Below, in pieces: positions 1-7,852 of a DNA stretch of 34,537 nt. The notes beneath the pieces are model-generated. The model saw only the letters and a program-made list of their open reading frames with translations. It was not told the DNA's origin and did no database searches. The stretch lies in the NCBI GenBank assembly GCA_011525685.1, contig WYBW01000033.1:1-34537 (forward strand), in the 5' to 3' direction. Source of the DNA: Verrucomicrobiia bacterium. Its GTDB lineage: Bacteria; Verrucomicrobiota; Verrucomicrobiia; Limisphaerales; JADLHS01. Numbering within the stretch: the first letter of the stretch is position 1; each line of letters begins with the position of its first letter. The position numbers and the translations under genes are program-made.

Positions 1-46
1 ATCCATTGTGGCGGGCTGAAATGAATCCCTGCGTCCCGGGTATTCC
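1..46. repeat. Dispersed 46-nt repeat, copy 1
   Basis: This stretch matches 34491-34536 in direct orientation at about 39 of 46 positions by eye, with the shared core GGCGGGCTGAAATGA. Both copies lie next to a palindrome with CCCTCTCCC arms, here downstream and at the far copy upstream. It does not code for a recognisable protein. The rest of 1-434 holds further repeats and the glnA terminator, and I see no gene there. Confidence 0.7.
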
Positions 47-55
47 CCGCGCTCT

Positions 56-92
56 CCCTCACCCCGCCCCTCTCCCGCTGGGAGAGGGAGAC
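56..92. repeat. REP-like palindrome, CCCTCTCCC arms
   Basis: A perfect 9-bp stem is visible: CCCTCTCCC at 68-76, loop GCT, GGGAGAGGG at 80-88. It is preceded by a CCCTCACCCC tail. The complementary arrangement (stem, short spacer, GGGTGAGGG) occurs at 34445-34479 and, degenerate, at 13194-13229 inside the RND pump gene. A shortened copy lies at 28524-28556. No RAYT transposase is present in the window to mobilise it. Confidence 0.75.
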
Positions 93-150
93 CCGCGGTC
101 CGCTCCTGGTGGCTCCTTGCTTTCGGGAAAACAGCGAAGAACATTTCTCA

Positions 151-285
151 TGTCCCGCGTGCCGCCGTCCGCGTCGCGCGGGCGGCAACGTGACACCAAC
201 TTGAGCGCAGTCATCTGGGATGACTTGGTGCGACGAACTTTGCGGCGTGACGCCGCCAGGCACACGCCGGAGGCGTATGCTCCCC
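151..285. repeat. Dispersed ~135-nt palindromic repeat, copy A
   Basis: This resembles 28281-28418. Both begin with GTCCCGCGTGCCGCC, contain a GCCGCC/GGCGGC hairpin and a GCGGCG-yGA-CGCCGC hairpin, and end in CGCCGGAGGCGTATGCTCCC. The middle is poorly conserved, so the hairpins and ends appear to be the retained parts. No protein is recognisable in any frame. Confidence 0.65.
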
Positions 286-372
286 CTTTCGACTGCGAAG
301 GGGGCTGGATAGTAACCACCAGCAGCCAGGGCGGGCGGTGGGGTGCGGCTAGGAAGGAATTGCCATGAAGGA

Positions 373-403
373 AAACGGCGCGAGCCTGGTGGCCGCGCCG
401 TTT
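373..403 (-). terminator. Rho-independent terminator of glnA
   Basis: On the minus strand, about 32 nt after the glnA stop, AAACGGCGCG (373-382) pairs perfectly with CGCGCCGTTT (394-403). An inner GCC/GGC pair closes a TGGT loop. Read on the minus strand the stem runs into TTTTCCTTC. Position and U-rich tail suit intrinsic termination of glnA. Confidence 0.75.
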
Positions 404-434
404 CACCGTTGAATCTGGTTTGGAGCCGCGACAA

Positions 435-1847
435 TTACACGTCGTAGTAGAGGAAGAATTCGTACGGGTGCGGACGCAGGCGCAGGGCGTCGTGTTCCTT
501 GCGCTTGGTGCTGATCCACATGTCGAGGAAGTCTTCCGTGAACACGTCGCCTTTGAGCAGGAACTGGTAATCCTTCTCGAGGCAATCCAGCGCTTCGCCG
601 AGGCTGCCGGCCACGTTCGGAACCTTCTTCAGTTCCTCGGGCGGCAGTTCGTAGATGTTCTTGTCGAGCGGTTCGCCGGGTTCAATCTTGTTCTGGATGC
701 CGTCCAAGCCGGCCATGAGCAGCGCGGCGAAGGCGAGGTAGGGATTGGCCGCGGGGTCCGGCGGGCGGTATTCCAGACGCTTGGACTTCGGGCTTTCGCT
801 GTAGGTAGGGATGCGGACGGCGGCGCTGCGGTTGCGCGCGCTGTAGGCAAGATTGACGGGGGCTTCGTAACCTGGCACGAGCCGCTTGTAGCTGTTGGTG
901 GTGGGATTGCAGATGGCGCAAAGGGCGCGCGCGTGTTTGAGCAGGCCGCCGGCGTAGTAGAGCGCCATTTCGCTCAGGCCGCCGTATTCCCTGCCGGCAA
1001 ACAGCGGCTTGCCTTTTTTCCACAAGCTTTGATGCGTATGCATGCCGGAACCGTTGTCGCCGAAGAGCGGCTTGGGCATGAAACACGCCGACTTGCCGTG
1101 TTTGCGGGCCACGTTCTTGACGACGTATTTGTAAATCATCATCCAATCGGCGGAGGTCACCAGCGTGCTGAAGCGGTAATCAATTTCCGCCTGGCCGGCC
1201 GTGGCGACTTCGTGATGCTGTCGCTCGATCTTGATGCCAAGTTGCTCCATGGTCAGGCACATCTCGGTGCGGATGTCCTGCTGCGTATCGGCGGGCGCAA
1301 CGGGGAAATAGCCTTCCTTGTGGCGGATTTTGTAGCCGAGATTCGGCATCTCGTCGCGGCCGGTGTTCCAGATGCCTTCGTCGCTGTCCACGGAGTAATA
1401 CGTGCCGTTGCTGCGAGAGTCGAATTGCACGTTGTCGAAGATGAAGAACTCGGCCTCCGGTCCGAAGAAGGCCTGGTCGGCAATGCCGGTGGAGGTAAGA
1501 TATTTTTCCGCACGCTGCGCGATGCCCCGCGGGTCGCGGCTGTAAGGTTCGCGGGTGCCGGTCTCGGCAATCGTGCAGGTGAGACTCAGCGTCGGCACGG
1601 AACAGAAGGGATCAATGAACGCCGTGTCCGGGTCCGGCATGGCCAGCATGTCGCTGGCTTCAATGCTCTTCCAACCCCGGATGGACGAGCCGTCAAAGCC
1701 CAATCCTTCCGAAAAGGAGTCCTCGCTCAGTTCCGCGATGGGCATGCTGAAGTGCTGCCAGGTGCCGAAGGTGTCCACGAATTTAATGTCCACCATCTTC
1801 GCGCCTTCGTTCTTCGCCATCTCTATCACGCTCTTGGGTGTGCTCAT
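435..1847 (-). CDS. glnA: Glutamine synthetase type I
   Basis: Cytoplasmic dodecameric enzyme that makes glutamine from glutamate, ammonia and ATP. The 470-residue length matches the usual GSI length when translation starts at MSTPKSVIE. An in-frame start 66 nt further upstream adds residues the family lacks, so I chose 1847. The N-terminal beta-grasp signature [16 protein letters not shown] and the ATP-binding signature [16 protein letters not shown] are intact. The loop [10 protein letters not shown] keeps the tyrosine that GlnE adenylylates in GSI-beta enzymes, so activity may be controlled by adenylylation. A second, unrelated-type glutamine synthetase lies directly upstream on the same strand, separated by a palindrome-rich spacer. 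I see no sigma-54 promoter in front of this gene, unlike glnII and glnB. A clear intrinsic terminator follows it. Confidence 0.96.
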   Translation of the reverse strand: MSTPKSVIEMAKNEGAKMVDIKFVDTFGTWQHFSMPIAELSEDSFSEGLGFDGSSIRGWKSIEASDMLAMPDPDTAFIDPFCSVPTLSLTCTIAETGTREPYSRDPRGIAQRAEKYLTSTGIADQAFFGPEAEFFIFDNVQFDSRSNGTYYSVDSDEGIWNTGRDEMPNLGYKIRHKEGYFPVAPADTQQDIRTEMCLTMEQLGIKIERQHHEVATAGQAEIDYRFSTLVTSADWMMIYKYVVKNVARKHGKSACFMPKPLFGDNGSGMHTHQSLWKKGKPLFAGREYGGLSEMALYYAGGLLKHARALCAICNPTTNSYKRLVPGYEAPVNLAYSARNRSAAVRIPTYSESPKSKRLEYRPPDPAANPYLAFAALLMAGLDGIQNKIEPGEPLDKNIYELPPEELKKVPNVAGSLGEALDCLEKDYQFLLKGDVFTEDFLDMWISTKRKEHDALRLRPHPYEFFLYYDV

Positions 1848-2333
1848 AATGTCTGCTTTGGTTTCGATGTTCTGGTGCTGATCCGCCGGTAGCCGTGTCC
1901 ACCGCAAAATCATCCCTCAATCGCTCGCTGCCAACACGGGGATTCAACGGCCAAATGTCCCGCACCTGATAGCGGGGAATAACCCGCCCGCCAAGCGGAA
2001 TCTTCGGCGACTTGTTCACGCGGGCGCATCTCATTTTCTTGCAGGGGGCGCCGAGGCGATGCCGTAGCGCAGACTTCCAGTCTGCCGGGTCGCGGATTTC
2101 CAATCCGCAAACGCGGCGAATTTCTGGCCTGCCACGCCGTGCCTGGGCCCGCCGACTGGAAGTCGGCGATACCGCAGGTGGGGAAACCTGCGCTCCGCCA
2201 GGAATGCCTGCCTGCAATAAGCTGAGATGCGCCCTGTTCACGCGGAGGGAAGAGGAGACTGCCGGCTCCGTCAGGAGGCGCAAGAACCGTCGTGATTGCA
2301 GGGTTTTGGGCGGCGATTCAGCCTTGTTTCGTC
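1848..2333. other. Palindrome-rich spacer between glnA and glnII
   Basis: No gene is recognisable. The spacer holds three hairpins of one family at 2069-2167, annotated separately. A short conserved-looking stretch precedes glnA, but I can name no promoter with confidence. Confidence 0.6.
2069..2167. repeat. Cluster of three 7-bp-stem hairpins
   Basis: Three perfect hairpins share one geometry. They are GCAGACT-TCC-AGTCTGC (2069-2085), GCGGATT-TCC-AATCCGC (2092-2108) and GCCGACT-GGA-AGTCGGC (2151-2167). Stems differ in sequence but stay fully complementary, and the loop is TCC or its complement GGA. Related hairpins occur at 7302-7319, 28615-28632, 28702-28719 and 30354-30371. Confidence 0.8.
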
Positions 2334-3356
2334 CTAGTTGGTCGGCACCGTGGCGATGGTTTGGAGAATGCGGCTGGCGATCTTGTAGGGGTCACCCTGC
2401 GAATTGGGTCGCCGGTCCTCGAGATACCCCTTGTAACCGCTGTTGACAAAACTGTGCGGCACCCGGATGGATGCGCCGCGGTTGGCCAGCCCGTAGTTGA
2501 ATTTGTCAATGGACTGCGTCTCGTGCAGCCCTGTCAGGCGCAGATGGTTGTCCGGGCCATAGACGGCGATGTGCTCGTTCTTGTATTTGTCGAACGCGCT
2601 CATGAGCCGCTCGAAGTAGTCCTTGCCGCCGACTTCGCGCATGTGTTTGGTGGAAAAATTCGTGTGCATGCCCGAGCCGTTCCAGTCCACGTCCCTGCCA
2701 AGCGGTTTGCAGTGCCAGTTCACGTCCACCTGGTATTTCTCGCAGAGCCGGGTCAGAAGGTAACGGGCCACCCAGACCTGGTCCGCGGCCGTGCGCGAGC
2801 CTTTGCCAAAAATCTGAAACTCCCACTGCCCCTTGGCCACCTCGGCGTTGATGCCTTCATGGTTGATGCCGGCGTCGAGACACTGGTCAATGTGTTCTTC
2901 GACGATCTGCCGGGCGACTTCGCCGACGTTCTTGTAGCCGACGCCGGTGTAATACTCGCCCTGCGGATACGGGAAACCGGTTTCGGGAAAGCCCAACGGT
3001 TTGCCATCCCGATAGAGAAAATACTCCTGCTCGAAGCCGAACCACGCATCGGGGTCGTCCAGGATGGTCGCGCGCGAATTGCTCGGGTGCGGCGTCTTGT
3101 CGTCCGGCATATAGACCTCGGACATCACCAGCACGCCGTTCTTGCGGGCCGGATCGGGAAACATCGCCACGGGATGAAGTTTGCAGTCCGAGCTCTTGCC
3201 TTCCGCCTGCCGTGTGGAACTGCCGTCGAATCCCCAGATGGGCAATTCCTTCAAAGTCGGGAAGATCGGAAATTCCTTGATCAGGGTTTTGCTACGGAGA
3301 TTGGGGACGGGTTCGTATCCGTCCAGCCAGATGTATTCGAGTTTGTATTTCGCCAT
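2334..3356 (-). CDS. glnII: Glutamine synthetase type II (eukaryote-like)
   Basis: A second glutamine synthetase catalysing the same ATP-dependent amidation of glutamate, but from the short GSII family known from eukaryotes, rhizobia and actinomycetes. The 340 residues, the N-terminal KLEYIWLDGYEPVPNLRSKT, the FDGSSTRQAEGKSSDC signature and the catalytic WNGSGMHTNFST segment are typical of GSII. No adenylylation loop is present, as expected. The ATG at 3356 begins MAKYKLEYIW and fits family starts. A sigma-54 type promoter at 3430-3445 and a dyad at 3567-3583 lie upstream, which suggests induction under nitrogen limitation. Having GSI and GSII side by side suggests division of labour between constitutive and starvation-induced assimilation (inference). 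Confidence 0.95.
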   Translation of the reverse strand: MAKYKLEYIWLDGYEPVPNLRSKTLIKEFPIFPTLKELPIWGFDGSSTRQAEGKSSDCKLHPVAMFPDPARKNGVLVMSEVYMPDDKTPHPSNSRATILDDPDAWFGFEQEYFLYRDGKPLGFPETGFPYPQGEYYTGVGYKNVGEVARQIVEEHIDQCLDAGINHEGINAEVAKGQWEFQIFGKGSRTAADQVWVARYLLTRLCEKYQVDVNWHCKPLGRDVDWNGSGMHTNFSTKHMREVGGKDYFERLMSAFDKYKNEHIAVYGPDNHLRLTGLHETQSIDKFNYGLANRGASIRVPHSFVNSGYKGYLEDRRPNSQGDPYKIASRILQTIATVPTN

Positions 3357-3429
3357 GTGTGTTGGGTGTGTGTCAGTTTGGTTTCCACGCAGTAATCAGG
3401 CCTGCCAGCCTGGCTGCGGCTCGCACTTT

Positions 3430-3445
3430 AGCAACGGCAATGCCA
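3430..3445 (-). promoter_or_regulatory. Sigma-54 promoter of glnII
   Basis: On the minus strand the sequence reads TGGCATTGCCGTTGCT. It matches the -24/-12 consensus TGGCAC-N5-TTGCW except for C to T in the -24 box, and the GG-to-GC spacing is exact. Transcription would begin near 3420, leaving about 64 nt of leader. The same motif plus its downstream flank recurs before glnB. Confidence 0.75.
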
Positions 3446-3837
3446 TGCCCATTCGAGGAGGACTTCCCAGACGACCGGGATCGGCGATTTGCGCGTGAAT
3501 CCATGGGAATAATTCTCGACAGAAAACTTCGGCCCGCTCCCCTGCCCCATGGGCGGCTGTTCATCCTTGCGCAGCGTGCGCAAAATGATGAAGGGCAACG
3601 CGCGGTGAACTCCTTCGCCTCGAACCATACGGACGCGCACGGGTTTTTCGAGATCGGTTGGGACAAATCCGCATTGAAGCGGCATAAATACCGCGCCCCG
3701 GGGGAGCGGGCATGAGCCTGCCCCGTCGCTGGAAGATTGAGTGATGTCGAAGCACTTTGCGCCCGAAACAGAAAGCGGCTTTCCAACGCCGCGCAAATCC
3801 CCGAAATTCTTCCGCGGCCGGACGGCCAACGCCGGCC
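3446..3837. other. Spacer upstream of glnII and the kinase-like gene
   Basis: This divergent spacer must carry the upstream control region of glnII and the promoter for the kinase-PP2C pair. Open frames exist on both strands but none resembles a known protein or has a convincing start. The only structured element I see is the dyad at 3567-3583. Confidence 0.5.
3567..3583. promoter_or_regulatory. Possible NtrC-type enhancer dyad
   Basis: TTGCGC-AGCGT-GCGCAA is a perfect 6-bp dyad with a 5-nt spacer. This is the 17-bp geometry of NtrC sites, though the half-site differs from the enteric one. It lies about 155 nt upstream of the predicted glnII transcription start, a usual enhancer distance. 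No activator gene is present here, so the assignment is tentative. Confidence 0.35.
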
Positions 3838-4254
3838 ATGGCCGGTGCGGTTGGTATGCTGAAAGTCAAAGACACTTTGCGGGCCACGGTAAACCTGACG
3901 TTCGACGGACGCGTCATCAAGGTCTATCACGGGCCGGATGCCGCGGCGCGCTTTGCCAATGAAGTGCGCGTGCTGCGTCATCTCGAAGCGCGCGGTTGCG
4001 CGTTCGTGCCCCGGCTGCTCGAGGCCGATCCCGCGCAACTGCGCATCGTCACAACCAACTGCGGCAGCCGGGTCGAGCGAGTGGACGATGAGCGCATCCA
4101 GGAACTGTTCGCCGAGCTCGAGCCTTTTGGCGTGCGGCACGACGACCCGGACGTGCGCAATGTCACCTATCGTCAATCCGACGGGCGGTTCTGCATCATT
4201 GATTTCGAGCTGGCCACGCTGCTTCCCGGCTCCGAGCCGAAATCAGAAGCATGA
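3838..4254 (+). CDS. Minimal kinase-like protein paired with PP2C
   Basis: About 138 residues, roughly half the size of a normal protein kinase, yet the main kinase landmarks appear in order. VIKVYH supplies a beta-3 type lysine, NEVRVLRHLE an alpha-C type glutamate, HDDPDVRN fits the catalytic-loop pattern HxDxxxxN, and IDFE sits where DFG belongs. I therefore read it as a stripped-down kinase or aminoglycoside-phosphotransferase-like fold, similar in economy to Bud32/RIO kinases; no glycine-rich loop is evident. Start is ATG at 3838 or 3856; neither has a strong ribosome site. Its stop overlaps the start of the PP2C gene by 4 nt (ATGA), implying translational coupling and a kinase/phosphatase pair. 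Substrate unknown. It could also be a catalytically dead regulator. Confidence 0.65.
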   Translation: MAGAVGMLKVKDTLRATVNLTFDGRVIKVYHGPDAAARFANEVRVLRHLEARGCAFVPRLLEADPAQLRIVTTNCGSRVERVDDERIQELFAELEPFGVRHDDPDVRNVTYRQSDGRFCIIDFELATLLPGSEPKSEA

Positions 4255-5093
4255 ATCCTCCGCCAGCCAGCGCCCCCGCGCGTGCTCTGAAGTGGTTTGG
4301 GTGGAGCGACCGCGGCCGGTTCCGCCCCAACAACGAAGACGCCTTCCTCGGCCTCCAGTTCGACGCCCGGGAACTTCATCACCTGGGCAGGATCGGTGAA
4401 GCGGCGACCGCGACAAAGGACTTCGCGTTTGCCGTCAGCGACGGCATGGGCGGCGCCAATGCCGGGGAATACGCCAGCCGGATTGCCGTGGAGAAGATCG
4501 CCGCCCTTCTGCCCCGCTCGTTCAAGCAGTCGGCGGTCGGTCTGACCACCGGCTTCGAGGACGTGCTGACGGAACTGTTTGGAGAAACTCACCGCGCGCT
4601 GGCGTATCTGGGCAGCAGCTACGAGGAATGTTCCGGCATGGAGGCCACGTTGAGTCTGTGCTGGTTCACGCCGGCGTGGATGTATTACGGCCACATCGGC
4701 GACAGCCGCATCTACTATCTCCCCGCGCGCGATGGCGGCATCAAGCAACTGACCCATGACGACACCCACGTGGGCTGGCTGCGGCGCACCGGCCGGATCA
4801 ACGAGCGCGAGGCCCGCACACACCCGCGGCGCAGCGCCCTTCAGAAGGCTCTGGGCGGCGGCAATCAGTTCGTTGACCCGCAGGTGGGCGCGGTCGGTTA
4901 CGAGCCCGGCGATGTCTTCCTGCTTTGCACCGACGGTCTGATGGAGGGCCTTTACGAGCATCATGTGGTTGAACTGCTGCGCCCGCCCGCCGGCGCCGCC
5001 ACGGTCGCCAACCCCGCGCAAACCCTGGTGAATGAATCCCTGGAGAAAGGTTGTCGCGACAACTCGACGGCGCTTGTCATTCAGGTGCTTTAA
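4251..5093 (+). CDS. PP2C-family Ser/Thr protein phosphatase
   Basis: Metal-dependent phosphoprotein phosphatase of 280 residues, without membrane segment, so cytoplasmic. PP2C motifs appear in order: SDRGRFRPNNEDA near residue 19, the metal-binding DGMGG near 64, GMEATLSLCW where GTTA is usual, GHIGDSRIYY, HDDTHVG, LCTDGLMEGL near 226, and the final CRDNSTALVIQV. The metal-ligand aspartates are present, so it should be active. The ATG overlaps the stop of the kinase-like gene. Both point away from the nitrogen genes around them, yet they are inserted between glnII and glnB-amt, so a link to nitrogen signalling, for example dephosphorylation of PII, is possible but unproven. Confidence 0.92.
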   Translation: MNPPPASAPARALKWFGWSDRGRFRPNNEDAFLGLQFDARELHHLGRIGEAATATKDFAFAVSDGMGGANAGEYASRIAVEKIAALLPRSFKQSAVGLTTGFEDVLTELFGETHRALAYLGSSYEECSGMEATLSLCWFTPAWMYYGHIGDSRIYYLPARDGGIKQLTHDDTHVGWLRRTGRINEREARTHPRRSALQKALGGGNQFVDPQVGAVGYEPGDVFLLCTDGLMEGLYEHHVVELLRPPAGAATVANPAQTLVNESLEKGCRDNSTALVIQVL

Positions 5094-5136
5094 GGTTCGT
5101 GACGGGTTCGCGTCCGAGTTGGCTGAGAAAGCAAAC

Positions 5137-5166
5137 CGCGCCGCGCGGACTTCTCCACGCGGCGCG
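5137..5166 (-). terminator. Terminator between PP2C gene and amt
   Basis: A perfect 9-bp stem, CGCGCCGCG (5137-5145) with CGCGGCGCG (5158-5166), closes a 12-nt loop in the gap between the convergent PP2C and amt genes. On the minus strand it is followed by GTTTGCTTTCTC, so it most likely ends the glnB-amt transcript. It may also stop plus-strand transcription. Confidence 0.6.
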
Positions 5167-5190
5167 AGTGTGCATTTCCCCAGCGTCAGA

Positions 5191-6579
5191 CTATCGGGCG
5201 GTGTGATAACCCTCTTCGCCGTGTTCGGAGAGGTCGAGGCCCGAGTGCTCAACCTCCTCCGGCACGCGCAGGCCAACGATCACCTTCGCCAGCATCAATC
5301 CCAACGTCGCCACCACGCCGCTCCAGATCACGGTCACGATGACGCTTTTCAACTGCGTAAAGAACTGGCCGCCCATCGCGTAACCGTCGGGAGGCGTTCC
5401 CCCCAGGGCGCTGCTGGCGCATATCCCGGTCAGCAAAGCGCCCACAATCCCGCCCACGCCGTGAACACCGAACACGTCCAGACTGTCGTCATAGCCCAAC
5501 GCCCGCTTGACCGTGGTGGCCGCGAAGTAACAGCATACCGCCGAAGCGGCGCCAATGATGAGGGCGCCCATGGGACCGGCAGTGCCCGAGGCCGGCGTGA
5601 TCGCCACCAATCCCGCCACCGCGCCGGTCGCCAAACCGACCGCGGTGGGTTTGCCGCTGCGCATCCATTCCAGCAACATCCACGTCGCGGCCGCCGTCGC
5701 GGTGGCAACTTGTGTCACCAGCAAGGCCATGCCCGCTGTGCCGTTGGCCGCCGCCGCGCTGCCCGCGTTGAAGCCAAACCATCCCACCCAAAGCATCGAA
5801 GCCCCAATGATGGTCATTGGAACGTTGTGCGGGGAGAGGGCTTCCTTGCCGAAACCCTTGCGTTTGCCGACCATGATACAGGCGACCAACCCGGCGATGC
5901 CGGCGTTGATGTGGACAACCGTGCCGCCGGCAAAGTCCAGTACCCCCCAATCCCAGAACAGCGCGCCGTCGCCCGCCCACGCCATGTGACAGATCGGCAG
6001 GTAGGAGAACGCGAACCAGAACAGGGTGAAGATCAGCATGGCGGAGAATTTCATGCGCTCGGCAAACGCGCCCACGATCAGCGCCGGTGTGATGATCGCA
6101 AACGTCAACTGGAACGTGATCCACACCGCCTTGGGAATCGTGCCTTGCACCGAGTCCGGCGTCGTTCCGCGGAGGAACATCTCAGTGAAGTCGCCGAAGA
6201 AGGAGGCGAAATTCACTGTCCCCTTTGCCATGCCCTCAGTGCTGAAGGCCACACTGTAACCGAACACCACCCACAACACGGTGACAATCCCGGCCAGCGC
6301 GAAACATTGGACCAGCACGGTCAGCACGTTCTTGGCGCGGACCAGACCGCCATAAAACAACGCCAGTCCCGGTAACGTCATGAACAACACGAGCGCGGTA
6401 GCCGTGATCATCCAAGCGGTGTCGCCGGAGTCAATTTTCGGCGCCTCCTCCGCCGCGGCCTCGGCGGCGGCGGCGGTAACTGCAGCGACCGGTGTTTCGG
6501 TAGCCTGAGCATTGGCCAGATCGGTAACAACCATCGAACCGACCGCCAGCAAACCAATCAGAGCAAGAAATTTTTTCAT
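5191..6579 (-). CDS. amt: Ammonium transporter (Amt family)
   Basis: Trimeric inner-membrane channel for ammonium/ammonia. The 462-residue protein starts at MKKFLALIGLL with a signal peptide ending near ANAQA, as in many Amt proteins with an outside N-terminus. An alanine- and glutamate-rich linker of about 30 residues follows, longer than in E. coli AmtB. About eleven membrane segments follow. The pore histidine pair is recognisable in VVHINAGIAG and FGVHGVGGIVG. The start at 6579 was preferred over one 27 nt upstream because it begins the signal peptide directly. It lies 36 nt downstream of glnB on the same strand, the standard glnB/K-amt pairing in which PII blocks the channel when nitrogen is plentiful. 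Confidence 0.95.
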   Translation of the reverse strand: MKKFLALIGLLAVGSMVVTDLANAQATETPVAAVTAAAAEAAAEEAPKIDSGDTAWMITATALVLFMTLPGLALFYGGLVRAKNVLTVLVQCFALAGIVTVLWVVFGYSVAFSTEGMAKGTVNFASFFGDFTEMFLRGTTPDSVQGTIPKAVWITFQLTFAIITPALIVGAFAERMKFSAMLIFTLFWFAFSYLPICHMAWAGDGALFWDWGVLDFAGGTVVHINAGIAGLVACIMVGKRKGFGKEALSPHNVPMTIIGASMLWVGWFGFNAGSAAAANGTAGMALLVTQVATATAAATWMLLEWMRSGKPTAVGLATGAVAGLVAITPASGTAGPMGALIIGAASAVCCYFAATTVKRALGYDDSLDVFGVHGVGGIVGALLTGICASSALGGTPPDGYAMGGQFFTQLKSVIVTVIWSGVVATLGLMLAKVIVGLRVPEEVEHSGLDLSEHGEEGYHTAR

Positions 6580-6615
6580 GGGAATATCAGGTAAGGTGTA
6601 GTGCAAGGTGATGAA

Positions 6616-7041
<426 letters not shown>

Positions 7042-7043
7042 TT

Positions 7044-7059
7044 AGCAGCGCCAGTGCCA
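7044..7059 (-). promoter_or_regulatory. Sigma-54 promoter of glnB-amt
   Basis: On the minus strand this reads TGGCACTGGCGCTGCT. The -24 box is a perfect TGGCAC and the -12 box CTGC differs from TTGC at one base, with exact spacing. The following TAAAGCGCGA matches TAAAGTGCGA behind the glnII promoter, so about 25 nt are shared with 21 identities. The start would be near 7034, giving an 80-nt leader. Confidence 0.75.
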
Positions 7060-7301
7060 GCGATGGCTTGCCCCGGTCCTGCTGGCACAACTCATTGATG
7101 CGGCGGGCTCCGCGGCGCTTCACAGAAAATCGGCTTCAACTTCTCAAGTGACGGAATTTGACCGCACCGTGAAATAGTCAACACCTCAGTCGTGCCGCTG
7201 AAGATGCGCGCGACGCCGGAATGCGAACCGCCCCAGCCGCCCTGTGGTGTAAAGCCCGCTGCCGGTGATGCCGTCTCCCGGCGAGATACTCCACGGGGCG
7301 A

Positions 7302-7319
7302 GCCGACTGGGAAGTCGGC
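7302..7319. repeat. 7-bp-stem hairpin (GGGA loop)
   Basis: GCCGACT, loop GGGA, AGTCGGC. It is preceded by ATACTCCACGGGGCGA and followed by TTTACC, flanks that recur around the hairpins at 28702-28719 and 30354-30371. It is a member of the family described at 2069-2167. Confidence 0.75.
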
Positions 7320-7403
7320 TTTACCGACGGACGGTTCAAGGGGTGTCTCCACGATGCTGAAATCGCGCATCGGCCCCCGAACCCCTCCGTGCGACGCGAG
7401 AGC

Positions 7404-7485
7404 GTCTTGGACTGCGGCAGCCCTCTGCCGCTTTGGGGGGTGGGCCGGCGGGCGAGAGCGGCAGACGACTGCCGCACTCCAAGAC
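7404..7485. repeat. Large inverted repeat with nested hairpins
   Basis: Two 29-nt arms (7404-7432 and 7457-7485) are complementary at 26 positions by eye, around a 24-nt centre. Each arm also forms its own perfect hairpin: GCGGCAG-CCCT-CTGCCGC (7414-7431) and GCGGCAG-ACGA-CTGCCGC (7458-7475). The element can thus fold as one long or two short structures. Its function is unknown. Confidence 0.75.
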
Positions 7486-7821
7486 CTGGCGGAGACTTGG
7501 GCGGTTCATGGAAAACGGCGGGCAGCACTCGCTGCCCGCCGCTGCACCCAGCACCCAACCACCATTTCTCCAGCGGTTGGAAATTCATACGCACGAACGT
7601 CTCCGCGCCACCGGCACCTCCGCCTTTCACTCGCTTCCACTGTGCGGAGCAACTTTCTGTTTCACTGATGCATTTCATTTAGCACCGGCGATGCCACAAC
7701 TTTGAGCGGCGCCAATCCGCGGCATTTCACCAGTGTTTACCGGCCATTCCTTGAACGCAATAGATCGAGGAGGCTGTTTCGGTCCAAAAACGCTGTGCAG
7801 AATTGCGCAGCTCAGGAAGGA

Positions 7822-7842
7822 TTCGCCACGAGTTTTGGCGAA
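7822..7842 (-). terminator. Probable terminator of APC permease gene
   Basis: TTCGCCA (7822-7828) and TGGCGAA (7836-7842) form a perfect 7-bp stem ten bases beyond the permease stop. On the minus strand it runs into TCCTTCCTG, a modest pyrimidine tail. Confidence 0.45.
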
Positions 7843-7852
7843 CGACGAAGAC

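Noticed and set aside
420..1892. 490-codon plus-strand frame opposite glnA
   Set aside because: It is the antisense of a GC-rich conserved gene; no domain is recognisable and the GSI motifs lie on the minus strand. Similar long antisense frames at 2292-3395, 5032-6375 and 21033-22841 were set aside for the same reason.
1848..1960. Sigma-54 promoter for glnA
   Set aside because: No GG/GC pair with the right spacing was found upstream of the start.
7192..7668. Protein of about 158 residues in the spacer upstream of the permease
   Set aside because: Its text is generated by inverted repeats and shows no family or good start.
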